From the NCBI GenBank assembly GCA_964509295.1, contig CAZDWS010000010.1, forward strand, positions 124,001-188,000: a stretch of DNA of 64,000 bases, in the 5' to 3' direction. This stretch comes from JBGSQR01 sp964509295. GTDB taxonomy: Bacteria; Desulfobacterota; Desulfuromonadia; Geobacterales; Pseudopelobacteraceae. The notes beneath the pieces are model-generated. The model had not been told where the DNA came from. It searched no databases and was given only the letters and a program-made list of their open reading frames with translations. Both the position numbers and the translations under genes were made by a program. How positions within the stretch are numbered: the stretch's first letter is position 1; each line of letters starts with the position of its first letter. Below, piece by piece: positions 10,371-18,994 of this stretch.

Positions 10371-10439
10371 ATGAAAATATTGTTATTGGGACTCGTTGTC
10401 ATGGCATTTGTCTGGGTAGTTCAGGCACAGGCGATCTAA
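10371..10439 (+). CDS. possible 22-residue hydrophobic peptide
   Basis: A very short reading frame beginning MKILLLGLVVMAF and ending AQAI, preceded by AAATGGGAAA. It resembles a signal peptide or a single membrane helix with nothing after it. It lies alone between a hairpin and the PGPGW gene. It could be a small membrane protein, a leader peptide, or the relic of a secreted protein gene. No comparative evidence is available here, so confidence is low. Confidence 0.3.
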   Translation: MKILLLGLVVMAFVWVVQAQAI

Positions 10440-10485
10440 TCGCCAATTCCAGATCAAGCTGGTATAAGCTGATGCGGGGAAGAGT

Positions 10486-10710
10486 TTGAGACACACTGTA
10501 ATAAAAACCCTATTGCAGGCCAAACGCATTGTTATTGCGGTGACAGGCTTCACGGTGCTTATCATCGGTATCGCCATGATCGTACTGCCCGGACCGGCAG
10601 TGATAGTTATACCGGTCGGCCTGGGCATACTGGCGACTGAATTCATTTGGGCTCAGAGGTTACTGCACTCCGTTAAAGAGCGTATTTCAAAGATTCGTAA
10701 AAAGAGCTGA
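10486..10710 (+). CDS. PGPGW-family small transmembrane protein
   Basis: A 74-residue protein with one or two membrane helices around the signature IGIAMIVLPGPAVIVIPVGLGILATEF, which matches the putative transmembrane PGPGW family. The C-terminus is basic (SVKERISKIRKKS), suggesting that end is cytoplasmic. Start is TTG at 10486: GGGGA at 10476-10480 gives good spacing and there is no in-frame ATG before the membrane segment. Function is unknown. A hairpin terminator follows at 10738. Confidence 0.8.
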   Translation: MRHTVIKTLLQAKRIVIAVTGFTVLIIGIAMIVLPGPAVIVIPVGLGILATEFIWAQRLLHSVKERISKIRKKS

Positions 10711-10737
10711 TCAAATCGAAAAAGACTCAACAACCAA

Positions 10738-10766
10738 GAAGGCGTTCCCCAAACAGGAGCGCCTTC
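10738..10766 (+). terminator. terminator after PGPGW gene
   Basis: An 11-bp stem with one G-T pair (10738-10748 and 10756-10766, GAAGGCGTTCC side) and 7-base loop, followed by ATAGCTTT. It marks the end of the transcript before the P-type ATPase gene. Confidence 0.65.
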
Positions 10767-10960
10767 ATAGCTTTACAACGACCATGGGAGTGGGCAGGTA
10801 ATTGACTCAAATCCCGTAATCCTGACGAATCAAAACAGGAGCTGGCAAGCACGGTGAAAACCGGTCAAAACTAGCCGTAAGACATTTCTGATGTATACTA
10901 AACTTAGTCGCAGTAAAAAATTCTAAAATATTGACAACATATGAATGGGGTTAAAAGACC

Positions 10961-13654
10961 ATGCAAGCTGCATCTGATGAAAAGATTGTGAATTGGCATA
11001 GCCTGTCAAATGATGCCGTATTTAAAAAGCTTGACGCATCCCCTGCAGGTCTGTCAGGTGCCGAGGCTCTAAAACGCCTGGCTCAGTTCGGGCCGAACGA
11101 ACTGCAGGCCGCCCACCGCATCTCCACATTTGCCTTGCTCATTGAGCAACTTAAAAACGTAATGATCATCATTTTGCTCGTGGCTGCTTCTCTTTCCGCT
11201 TTCCTTGGTCATACCACCGAAGCTGTCGCCATCGGTATAATCGTACTGTTTGCAGTTCTGCTCGGCTTTATTCAGGAATTCCGGGCTGAACGTGCAATCG
11301 ATGCCCTGCGGAAAATGGCTGCGCCAACGGCAACCGCCTTGCGTGACGGCGAAGAACTTGAGCTTGCTGCCAGCGAACTTGTTCCTGGAGATGTGATCCT
11401 GATCAATGCCGGTGATAAAATCCCTGCCGATGCAAGACTTACGGACATCTTCAATCTGCAGATTGAAGAAGCCGCACTGACCGGAGAGTCGGTTCCGGTG
11501 GAAAAACATGCCCGGCCGATTCCAGGAGAAGGTCTGCAGATCGGTGACCGCAAGAATATGGGTTATGCCGGAACTGCCGCCACTTACGGCAGGGGGCGTG
11601 CCGTAGTTGTGGCCACAGGTATGAACACGGAATTCGGCAAGATCGCCAGAATGCTTCAAACTGTGGAGACCGGCAAAACTCCGCTGCAGGAAAATCTGGA
11701 CAAAGCTGGACACATGCTCGGCAGAGCTGCATTTGTGATTGTAGCGATCATAGTCGCATTGGGGCTTTTCCGGGGTCAACCCTTTATAGAAATGCTGATT
11801 TTCGGCATTGCCCTGGCTGTTGCTGTTGTTCCGGAGGCCCTACCGGCTGTTGTTACAATATCACTGGCCCTTGGTGTGCAGAGGATGGTCAAGCGCAATG
11901 CCCTGATGCGGAGACTGCCGGCTGTCGAAACACTGGGCAGCACATCAATTATCTGTTCGGACAAGACAGGCACACTCACAAAAGATGAAATGACCGTCCG
12001 CGCTATTGCCATCTCCGGAGAGACATTTGAAGTCACCGGAGCCGGTTATGAACCCCATGGGCAGTTCAGGCTCAGCGGTGCTCAGACGGAACCTTCAGCG
12101 GCATTGCAGCTCTTTCTGAGAGCTGCAGCCCTCTCCTCTGACGCCCATATTGTGCATAGCGAGTCCGATGGACGCTGGCATATCAAAGGAGACCCCACAG
12201 AGGGGGCACTTGTGGTCCTGGCGGCCAAGGCCGGTTTACTGAAAATCGAACTGGATTCCCAATTTCCCCGCGTCAACGAAATCCCCTTTTCCTCCGAAAC
12301 AAAACGCATGACCACGCTGCACAATTCTCCCGAGGGAACCGTCGCCTATTCCAAAGGGGCCCCGGAAATCATTCTCGACTCGTGCGCTAAATATTTGACA
12401 AACGACGGTGAAATCAACCTTGAACCAGCTGACAGAGAAACTATCCTGGAATCCGCCCGCCAGATGGCCAACAAGGCCCTGCGCGTACTGGCAGTTTCAT
12501 CCAGGAGTGATGCCTCACTTGAAACCGCTGAGCATGAGATGACCTTCCTCGGCCTGGTCGGCATGATTGACCCACCCCGACCGGAAGTAAAGGCCGCAAT
12601 TCAGATGTGCGAACAGGCCGGCATCAAGGTTGTCATGATCACCGGCGACCACCCGATGACAGCACAGGCAGTAGCACGTGAACTTGGTATTCTCAAGGAT
12701 GGACGGATCATTACCGGAACTGAACTGGATAAAATAGGTGAGACTGAATTTGAACAGGAAGTACGGAATATCGAAGTCTACGCCCGCGTTTCTCCTGCAC
12801 ACAAGCTGCGCGTTGTAACAGCCTTGCAGAAGAACGGACATATCGTGGCAATGACCGGTGATGGCGTCAATGACGCTCCTGCGTTAAAAAAAGCCGACAT
12901 CGGCATCGCCATGGGCATTACCGGTACGGACGTTACCAAGGAAGCTGCTGCAATGACCCTCACGGACGACAATTTTGCCTCGATCGTTGCGGCTGTGGAA
13001 GAAGGACGTGGCATTTTCGGCAATATCAAAAAATACCTTATGTATCTGTTATCGGCCAACATCGGAGAAATTGGGCTGATGGCCGGGGCGACTCTGCTTG
13101 GTATGCCAATGCCTTTAACCGCCGTTCAGATCCTTTATGTCAATCTGGCCACCGACGGACTGCCGGCACTGGCACTGGCGGTTGACCCGCCCGAACAGGA
13201 CCTGATGAGCCGAAAACCTCGCGACCCGCGCTCCGGCATTTTCACACGTCCGGTCATTATTTTGATGCTGGTAGGTGGCGGATGGTCAACATCTGTCAAT
13301 CTGGGGTTATTTGCCTGGGCATTGCATTCAGGACGCTGCATTGAAGAAGCGATGACAATGACTTTTGTATCACTGGTACTGATTCAATTTTTCAAAGCCT
13401 ACAACTACCGGTCAGATCACCTTTCAGGATTTATCCGGCCATTTGCAAACAAATGGCTGAATATGGCCATTATCTGGGAATTTGTATTATTGGCCCTGAT
13501 AGTTTATCTGCCGGTTATGCATGAACCGTTCGGGACCTTCAAGCTGACTCCGGTTGACTGGTCAATTGTCGTCATATCGTCATTTACGATTACACCGGTT
13601 CTGGAATTGGCCAAATGGATGGTCAGGCGCGGCTGGTTTGGTGAACTTGATTAA
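10961..13654 (+). CDS. P2-type cation-transporting ATPase (Ca2+-pump-like)
   Basis: An 897-residue P-type ATPase with, in order: an N-terminal cation-ATPase domain (PAGLSGAEALKRLAQFGPNEL), the actuator loop TGES (about residue 172), the membrane ion-site motif PEALP (291-295) in helix 4, the phosphorylation site Asp334 in DKTGTLT, the nucleotide domain with KGAPE, and the hinge GDGVNDAPA (from 633). About ten membrane helices are expected. The family pumps Ca2+, Mn2+ or related cations outward. PEALP, where classic SERCA pumps have PEGLP, makes the ion uncertain. ATG 10961 gives full-length homology and follows a 250-base gap with no other gene in it. Confidence 0.93.
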   Translation: MQAASDEKIVNWHSLSNDAVFKKLDASPAGLSGAEALKRLAQFGPNELQAAHRISTFALLIEQLKNVMIIILLVAASLSAFLGHTTEAVAIGIIVLFAVLLGFIQEFRAERAIDALRKMAAPTATALRDGEELELAASELVPGDVILINAGDKIPADARLTDIFNLQIEEAALTGESVPVEKHARPIPGEGLQIGDRKNMGYAGTAATYGRGRAVVVATGMNTEFGKIARMLQTVETGKTPLQENLDKAGHMLGRAAFVIVAIIVALGLFRGQPFIEMLIFGIALAVAVVPEALPAVVTISLALGVQRMVKRNALMRRLPAVETLGSTSIICSDKTGTLTKDEMTVRAIAISGETFEVTGAGYEPHGQFRLSGAQTEPSAALQLFLRAAALSSDAHIVHSESDGRWHIKGDPTEGALVVLAAKAGLLKIELDSQFPRVNEIPFSSETKRMTTLHNSPEGTVAYSKGAPEIILDSCAKYLTNDGEINLEPADRETILESARQMANKALRVLAVSSRSDASLETAEHEMTFLGLVGMIDPPRPEVKAAIQMCEQAGIKVVMITGDHPMTAQAVARELGILKDGRIITGTELDKIGETEFEQEVRNIEVYARVSPAHKLRVVTALQKNGHIVAMTGDGVNDAPALKKADIGIAMGITGTDVTKEAAAMTLTDDNFASIVAAVEEGRGIFGNIKKYLMYLLSANIGEIGLMAGATLLGMPMPLTAVQILYVNLATDGLPALALAVDPPEQDLMSRKPRDPRSGIFTRPVIILMLVGGGWSTSVNLGLFAWALHSGRCIEEAMTMTFVSLVLIQFFKAYNYRSDHLSGFIRPFANKWLNMAIIWEFVLLALIVYLPVMHEPFGTFKLTPVDWSIVVISSFTITPVLELAKWMVRRGWFGELD

Positions 13655-13897
13655 GCTCAATCCAGATTCAAAAAAAGCCGTAAATCAATTTCCATGACAG
13701 CAGGCTGACTGTTATGACAGAAACGTGATGCGAGAAAAAACCTGTTATCCAGGCGCCAGAGACATAGTAATCTGCATCAGCCAGACCAGGCAGTCATGGA
13801 AGCGGAGAAGACCTCCTTTTTAAACGAATGAACTAAACCAACCAGCATCAGTAATTCAATTTAGACCGTTTACAGTTTATACTTATGCGTTCTTAAA

Positions 13898-14860
13898 TCA
13901 AGGTTTCCACAGGTACATAAAACTGCCGCCCGACATCGCATCCATGCCGCCAAACATCTCGGTCAGACCTTCCTTTGCATCGGCACCGGCATAAATGCTC
14001 CCTTTGTAACTGCCCGGACGGTAGTAGGTCACCACCCGTGCCTTATCATCTCCCACATTCTTCCTGATCCCCGCAATAACATCATCCAGATAGCCGGTTT
14101 TATCGATCAGTTTACCCTTAAGCGCCTGTTCCGCAGTATAGATGCGGCCGTCAGCCAGTTTTTTCAACTCCGCCAGCGTCAGTTTGTTGCCCGGCCGCGC
14201 CATGACAACATCCAGAAAACGACCATAGAGCTGATCGATAATCTCCTGCGCCAGCTTTTCCTCCTCAGGTGTTGCCCGACGGAACGGCGACATGATGTCC
14301 TTCTTGTCTCCCGACTTCACGGTCTGCTCTTCCACCCCGATCTTGCCCATCAACCCCGTCACATTGAACTTCATAATAATCACGCCGATGCTGCCGGTAA
14401 TGGCCGTTGGATGGGCAATGATCTCGTCGGCAGCGGCTGCCACGTAGTAGCCTCCCGATGCACCCACACTCATGATGCAGGCATGCACCGGAATCCGCAT
14501 CCGTTTTTTAAACTCGCTAATATCATGATGAATGATATCGCTGGCGGTCACCCCGCCCCCCGGCGAGTTGATGCGTAGTATCACACCGGCAAGATCCTTG
14601 TCCTTTTCAGCCTTTTGCAACGATTCACGCACCTGGGAAACCATGGATGCGGAGCGCTGCCCCAGCAGACCGCCGGTTTTTTCCTGATCGGTTATGGTGC
14701 CGCTGATGTCGAGGAGCAAAATCTTCTTCGCCCCGTCACCTTCCAGCACCTGTTCTTCCAAAGGCCGGGGAGACTGGACGAGAGGCACACTTACAAAAGC
14801 ACATCCGCTAAGGGTTGAGATCAACATCATAAGCATTACAGCCAGGCGGGTCTTTTTCAT
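13898..14860 (-). CDS. sppA: signal peptide peptidase SppA, lipoprotein form
   Basis: A 320-residue serine protease of the short (36 kDa) SppA type. The N-terminus is a lipoprotein signal with the lipobox LSGC at Cys20, so it should be anchored in a membrane by lipid and not by a transmembrane helix. The nucleophile is Ser135 in SVGASGGYY and the general base is the second Lys of GDKKDIMSP (about 187). NSPGGGV and the ITGSIGV strand of the S49 fold are intact. SppA degrades leftover signal peptides and can have wider roles in envelope stress. The gene for a secreted protease/lysozyme inhibitor starts about 680 bases upstream on the same strand (its stop at 14900 is 40 bases before this gene's start), so the two are probably one operon. 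Confidence 0.93.
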   Translation of the reverse strand: MKKTRLAVMLMMLISTLSGCAFVSVPLVQSPRPLEEQVLEGDGAKKILLLDISGTITDQEKTGGLLGQRSASMVSQVRESLQKAEKDKDLAGVILRINSPGGGVTASDIIHHDISEFKKRMRIPVHACIMSVGASGGYYVAAAADEIIAHPTAITGSIGVIIMKFNVTGLMGKIGVEEQTVKSGDKKDIMSPFRRATPEEEKLAQEIIDQLYGRFLDVVMARPGNKLTLAELKKLADGRIYTAEQALKGKLIDKTGYLDDVIAGIRKNVGDDKARVVTYYRPGSYKGSIYAGADAKEGLTEMFGGMDAMSGGSFMYLWKP

Positions 14861-14899
14861 GTAATTCTCCTTTGTTGCAATTGATCAAAGCTTTTAATT

Positions 14900-15541
14900 T
14901 TAATCATTATTAGGGAACACTGTTCCCTCAAATAGCAACATATCCTCTTTGAAAAACCTGCCAACGCCTTGATGCTCCCAGAAAGTTTCTTTGCCATTGC
15001 TATAACGTGCACCCGAGGCGGAAGGTGCGGAAGGGAGTGTCAGGTTGCGGCCATCAGGCAGGCTGACATTTACCTGATCGAGGTTCAAATCAAATGAGGC
15101 ATTTACCACTTCGCCCATAGCAGAACGGTAGCTGGCACTGTTTACCTGTGGTTTGTCTAAAGAGACCGATACGTAAGCTTCAAAAGTTTGTATCGGTTTC
15201 TGATCCTTTTCCCATGGTCTGTGGTAAATCAGCTTTATTGCTGTTGACCCGGTTTTTAATGGAGTAAAACGAAACTTGAACTTCCCGCCAGAACCGGTTT
15301 GCGAAGAATCCGCAGTAAATACCGGTTCGGCTTCGGCTGCCAGTACGGCACTGTCCACTGCCACAAGTTTCCATCGGTAACCGGTGGTCGGGTTACCTGC
15401 CAGAGTCAACGAAATGGACTCTCCTTCTGAAACCGATATCTTTCTGCCGTTGTCTGTTTCGATCAACTCAACAGCTTGAACAGACAACGGTAAAATAACC
15501 ATCATTAGTGCGGAGCAAAGTAAATGTTTGTAGATATACAT
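14900..15541 (-). CDS. secreted fusion of chagasin-type protease inhibitor and MliC-like lysozyme inhibitor
   Basis: A 213-residue secreted protein with signal peptide cleaved near VQA-V (residues 21-24). Residues 30-128 match the I42/chagasin family of cysteine-protease inhibitors: NPTTGY (50-55), the GSGG loop (83-86) and RPWE (109-112) are the three inhibitory loops. Residues 137-207 match MliC, the inhibitor of C-type lysozyme: LPDGR, then SASGARYSNGKETFWEH (174-190), then LLFEG. The MliC part lacks the usual cysteines. The two domains in one protein suggest a shield against mixed hydrolytic attack by predators or hosts. ATG 15541 has AGGGGAGA upstream. sppA follows 40 bases downstream. 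Confidence 0.85.
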   Translation of the reverse strand: MYIYKHLLCSALMMVILPLSVQAVELIETDNGRKISVSEGESISLTLAGNPTTGYRWKLVAVDSAVLAAEAEPVFTADSSQTGSGGKFKFRFTPLKTGSTAIKLIYHRPWEKDQKPIQTFEAYVSVSLDKPQVNSASYRSAMGEVVNASFDLNLDQVNVSLPDGRNLTLPSAPSASGARYSNGKETFWEHQGVGRFFKEDMLLFEGTVFPNND

Positions 15542-15645
15542 ATTCTCCCCTTTCTTCTGGAATGTAAGGTTTGTCAGTATTACTATGTCCGCATATCCTC
15601 AAAATACACCTAAAAAAACAGGCACGATTTACTGCCAGCAGGATT

Positions 15646-16104
15646 CTAATTCCAGTTATCAATTTTCAGATCATGGGGTGAAGGTTTCCCTTTTCCTGTT
15701 TCTACATACTCACGAAGACTTAAAAGAAATGTGGCCCACTTCATACTGCAGTGATATGTACCCTCAACAGCCTCACGCCAGTTTCTGTGGCCGAAGAGAA
15801 GAATAGTCTGGTGATCCTGCTCTGACAGCTGGAAGGTGATGTCGGTTCCGATCCATTCGTCCGGTCCCTCTATACAGCGCCAACGCACATCTTTTGGAGC
15901 ATTGAGTTCCTGCACTTCCATAACCATTCTGCCCAGGAGTTCACCGGACTTCGTTCGAAACAGGAATTCGATCTTTCCACCGACCTGGCCATTTCCCTGA
16001 ACCTCCTCGGTCCACCATTGGGCTAAACCTTCCAGGGATATTAAAGCATTATAGACTTCAGTTGCAGGGGCCTTGATTCCAATACGATGAAGTATATCTA
16101 CCAT
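15646..16104 (-). CDS. SRPBCC / AHSA1-like domain protein
   Basis: A 152-residue single-domain protein with the START-like fold: IGIKAPATEVYNALISLEGLAQWWTEEV at the N-terminus, a middle beta-sheet (GGKIEFLFRTKSGELLGRMVMEV) and the C-terminal long helix with W-TFLLSLREYVETG. Such proteins bind hydrophobic ligands or act as co-chaperone-like factors, and many are linked to stress or toxin resistance; nothing here fixes the ligand. ATG 16104 is preferred, since AGGAGG at 16113-16118 is 8 bases away. A GTG at 16113 would overlap that site. It is separated from its neighbours by gaps over 100 bases and seems monocistronic. Confidence 0.85.
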   Translation of the reverse strand: MVDILHRIGIKAPATEVYNALISLEGLAQWWTEEVQGNGQVGGKIEFLFRTKSGELLGRMVMEVQELNAPKDVRWRCIEGPDEWIGTDITFQLSEQDHQTILLFGHRNWREAVEGTYHCSMKWATFLLSLREYVETGKGKPSPHDLKIDNWN

Positions 16105-16235
16105 GTCAACCACCTCCTGTAATATTTGGTCATGACTAATTGTAGTATTGTGGTTTGCAAATGCAAGTGGGCTTAAAAGGTGACAGGCTAATTATTTTAT
16201 CTGAAAATTAGCCTGTGCCGTTTTTCTACTTCAAA

Positions 16236-16904
16236 TCACCACATTCCATTTGCCATCTTTCTGCGTCGTGTCAACTCCATCTCACTCGGCTCGATAATCG
16301 CGAACGTTCCGGGCCGGATGTCGCCACCTGGTACATAGGTGCACATCACAACGCCAGTGGTCGAAACCTGAGAACGAACAAGCCGCAGCCCGAATGGCTT
16401 GGCAGTCTCACCAAAGAGGCGCTTGCCCTGCCCTAGCACCACTGGGAAAGTCCACACATTATACTCGTCTATCAGTGATGCGGCCTGCAGCGTTTGAATC
16501 AAATTGCCGCTGCCAATAATCTGCAGGTCTGGGCCCGGTTGGGTCTTGAGCTCGACGATTGCCGCGACCACATCGCCTTGAAGCAGGGTCGAGTTATTCC
16601 AGTGGAGTGCCGCCAATGTGCGCGAAGCAACATACTTTTTTGCCGCATTGAGCGACCTCGCAGTCGGATCGTCATCAGACTGGTATGGCCAGTACGCTTC
16701 GAATATCTCATAGGTCCTGCGACCAAGCACCAGCTCGCGATCCTTGCCGTCGAAACCTGATGTTGAGAGGTCTATGCCTTCGTCCCAGTAGTTGAACATC
16801 CAGCCGCCAAAAGCAAAACCGCCGGTAGGGTCTTCTTCCGGTCCGCCGGGTGCTTGCATGATGCCGTCAAGCGATACAAACGTAGATACGATTAGCTTTC
16901 TCAT
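16236..16904 (-). CDS. dihydrofolate reductase-family protein (RibD C-terminal domain)
   Basis: A 222-residue protein of the RibD-C/DHFR-like superfamily. It begins MRKLIVSTFVSLDGIMQAPGG, has the LVLGRRTYEIFEAYWP NADPH-binding segment, and continues with DLQIIGSGNLIQTL and PVVLGQGKRLF, all characteristic. These stand-alone proteins are presumed NADPH-dependent reductases of unknown substrate; they are not the house-keeping DHFR. The C-terminal 25 residues (after TYVPGGD) go past the usual domain end and are basic. The gene lies in a run of small unlinked enzymes (SRPBCC, GNAT, VOC) typical of variable chromosomal regions. Confidence 0.88.
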   Translation of the reverse strand: MRKLIVSTFVSLDGIMQAPGGPEEDPTGGFAFGGWMFNYWDEGIDLSTSGFDGKDRELVLGRRTYEIFEAYWPYQSDDDPTARSLNAAKKYVASRTLAALHWNNSTLLQGDVVAAIVELKTQPGPDLQIIGSGNLIQTLQAASLIDEYNVWTFPVVLGQGKRLFGETAKPFGLRLVRSQVSTTGVVMCTYVPGGDIRPGTFAIIEPSEMELTRRRKMANGMW

Positions 16905-17062
16905 GGCAACACTCCTGTGATTTTCATAGGCGGGCCTTGGTTATGCTCACTAACGTCTTGACCGTTGTATTATCGGAATTCAAGGAATAGTGTTTAAAAC
17001 TAATTATGTATATGTCCCCGAAACTCCGCAAGCGGGAAAGTTCATCATTTCTGTTATTTCGG

Positions 17063-17091
17063 TTGACCCATATAAACAAAATGTTTAGGCT
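17063..17091 (+). promoter_or_regulatory. putative higBA promoter with palindromic HigA operator
   Basis: TTGACC (17063-17068) lies 17 bases from TAGGCT (17086-17091). The palindrome TAAACA-AAA-TGTTTA (17073-17087) lies in the spacer and touches the -10 box. An inverted repeat over the promoter is the usual arrangement for autorepression by HigA alone or with HigB. A start site about 7 bases past the -10 box would fall at the expected first codon of higB, so the mRNA could be leaderless. Confidence 0.5.
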
Positions 17092-17097
17092 GAACAC

Positions 17098-17379
17098 ATA
17101 ATCACATCATTCGCGAGCAAAGAAACAGAAAAACTCTTTGCAACGGGTAAATCAAAAAAATTCCCTCCAGAAATCATTATTCGTGCGACTATACGATTAA
17201 CGCAGTTGGATAGTGCACGTGAGGTTACGGACTTGCTGTTACCACCGTCAAACCGGCTTGAAACCCTCTCCGGCAACCGGACAGGTCAATGGAGCATCAG
17301 AATTAATGACCAATGGCGTATCTGTTTTAGGTTTGCTAATGGTGAAGCGTCTGATGTCGAAATAACGGACTACCATTAA
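17098..17379 (+). pseudogene. higB: HigB-type mRNA interferase toxin, full-length but without a standard start codon
   Basis: Reading from 17098 gives a complete 93-residue HigB-like protein of the RelE superfamily: ITSFASKETEKLF at the start, PPSNRLETLSGN, the core WSIRINDQWRICFRF and the terminal VEITDYH. The family normally begins Met-Ile; here the first two codons are ATA ATC. There is an in-frame TAG at 17086 and no ATG, GTG or TTG between it and codon 38. Either the toxin start was lost by one transition (ATG to ATA), or a non-standard start is used. HigA follows 10 bases downstream. If silent, this would be a toxin-off locus with a live antitoxin. Confidence is high for homology, low for whether it is made. 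Confidence 0.8.
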
Positions 17380-17389
17380 GGAGCAATAT

Positions 17390-17692
17390 ATGGCTATCAA
17401 AAACGGACTTCCCCCAATACATCCCGGGGTGTTTCTTAAGGAAATACTTGATGAACTTGGCATGTCGCAAAATACTTTTGCCCAGGCAATTGGTGTTTCG
17501 CCAATGCGGATCTCGCATGTTATCAAAGGCTCGCGCCCTGTTACGGCAGAACTGGCTGTGCTTTTTGGGAAAGCGTTCAGCCAGACACCAAACTATTGGA
17601 TGAATCTGCAAACCAGTTTTGACTTAAAAACCGCAGAAAAAGAGATGGTTCAGAGAATGAGAAACGTACAGCCACTTTCGTTGGCAGCGTAG
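17390..17692 (+). CDS. higA: HigA-type antitoxin, XRE-family HTH
   Basis: A 100-residue HTH protein of the HigA family. IHPGVFLKEILDELGMSQNTFAQAIGVSPMRISHVIKGSRPVTAELAVLFGKAF is the conserved core with its helix-turn-helix at about residues 25-45, followed by the typical YWMNLQTSFDL signature. It should neutralise HigB and repress the shared promoter. AAGGAG precedes ATG 17390, and the gap to higB is 10 bases. The gene is intact although the toxin start codon is not canonical. Confidence 0.93.
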   Translation: MAIKNGLPPIHPGVFLKEILDELGMSQNTFAQAIGVSPMRISHVIKGSRPVTAELAVLFGKAFSQTPNYWMNLQTSFDLKTAEKEMVQRMRNVQPLSLAA

Positions 17693-17886
17693 TAAACAAT
17701 CATTTTAGTTTATACGGAGTCAAACCGTTCACAGACAATGGTATTTTGGGGAATTCCAAGGACAGTATTTATGACTGTTGTGGTGGAAACTAGGGGCACT
17801 TCCCACATCCCCCGCAGTTTTTCAATATAAACGGGGAAGAGTCCCAGTTTTATACGTTTTTTTACTTCGGCACTTCGTCTGCACTC

Positions 17887-18402
17887 TTATTGCCCATCTG
17901 CCTTGAATGCTTCATGAAATTCCACATTGCCCTGCGGAGTATGCCCGCCTAAAGAGAGGGCAAAAAAGACCTCTTGCGGCACCCCCTCCAGCACAAGTTC
18001 CGGCATGTTTATGAACCCGAACTGCCCATAGTAACCCGGGTGACCCACAAGGCAACAGCCTTGAGCATTGAGAGCTTTAAGACGTGCCAACCCCTCATTT
18101 ATCAATGCTTTGCCGATCCCCTGCCGCTGGTACTCCGGCAGGACGGAAACCGGTCCAAGTCCGTACCAGCCTGGTGTGCCGTCGGAAATGGTCACAGGAG
18201 AAAAAACAATGTGCCCTATCACCCGGTCACCCATTTCCGCCACCAGCGATATTGTAAGAGCTTTGGCAGCACGTAGCGCCTCGACAATAAACTGCTCCGT
18301 GTGGCAACTAATCTCCAGGGTCTTGAATGCAGAGACAGTAACGTCGGTTATGGCGCAAATATCGTCATTTGTTTCGTTCCTGATTATTATCTTTGGATTC
18401 AT
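17887..18402 (-). CDS. GNAT N-acetyltransferase (YhbS-like)
   Basis: A 171-residue acetyltransferase. The acetyl-CoA binding motif A is visible as LGPVSVLPEYQRQGIGKALINEGL (about residues 82-105), and the later GHPGYYGQFGF segment is typical of the COG3153/YhbS subgroup. Substrate unknown; members act on small molecules or protein N-termini. It is flanked by gaps of over 100 bases and so is likely expressed alone. Confidence 0.9.
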   Translation of the reverse strand: MNPKIIIRNETNDDICAITDVTVSAFKTLEISCHTEQFIVEALRAAKALTISLVAEMGDRVIGHIVFSPVTISDGTPGWYGLGPVSVLPEYQRQGIGKALINEGLARLKALNAQGCCLVGHPGYYGQFGFINMPELVLEGVPQEVFFALSLGGHTPQGNVEFHEAFKADGQ

Positions 18403-18517
18403 AGTCTTAATTTTCTCTTTCTTGCAGGTTAAATATAAAGCCGGACAGCTTCCCCAGTTTCACTGTCGGTACAACCACTTAGGTAATTTAATTCTGTAAA
18501 CATATTTTGTGGCATGT

Positions 18518-18841
18518 TCAAACCGTTACTATCGAATCATAGCCGCCAAAAGGATTAGGATCGTATCTGTCGGCACACCAGTCGTTTTCCCATTTTTCGT
18601 TATCTATGCAATAGCGGAATCGATAATCCCTATCTATTTCAAGTTCTACAACAGCTACAAAATCGCCGTTTTCCTGACGTTCCATCGGAGTTGCCTGTTT
18701 GTCCCAGTTGTTGAACTCACCTACCACCGTCACTGTCTCTGCACCCAGCGCACCGTCACTTGGCAAGCGGAAGGTAACTTTGCATACCTGCCTGCTCTTG
18801 AGATACTGCTTTATTATTCCTGATGATTCTGATTGTTTCAT
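18518..18841 (-). CDS. isoamylase early-set / CBM48-like glycogen-binding domain protein
   Basis: A 107-residue protein consisting of one early-set (E-set) immunoglobulin-like domain: VCKVTFRLPSDG, VTVVGEFNNWDKQATPMERQENGDFVAVVEL, then YRFRYCIDNEKWENDWCADRYDPNPFGGYDS. The pattern matches the glycogen-binding modules of branching enzymes and AMPK beta subunits. As a single-domain protein it may bind glycogen or recruit a partner. No glycogen genes are close by. Its start at 18841 has AGGTAATA upstream, a weak ribosome site. Confidence 0.85.
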   Translation of the reverse strand: MKQSESSGIIKQYLKSRQVCKVTFRLPSDGALGAETVTVVGEFNNWDKQATPMERQENGDFVAVVELEIDRDYRFRYCIDNEKWENDWCADRYDPNPFGGYDSIVTV

Positions 18842-18994
18842 GGATATATTACCTCTCGACTTTATCTGTAAAAGTACCTGTTCTGTTTTTTATTCAAAAT
18901 TATTTATGTTGTTCCAATAAAGACTATATGCTGCAAACCTGCCAAATCCACCTCAACCGTTCCACTCCTGCCAAATAAACCTCGTATCTGCCGC

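Noticed and set aside
10767..10960. Riboswitch (for example cyclic di-GMP) before the P-type ATPase
   Set aside because: I could not match conserved riboswitch core bases; only loose GC stretches are seen.
16105..16113. GTG 16113 as start of the SRPBCC protein
   Set aside because: It overlaps the AGGAGG ribosome site; ATG 16104 has normal spacing.
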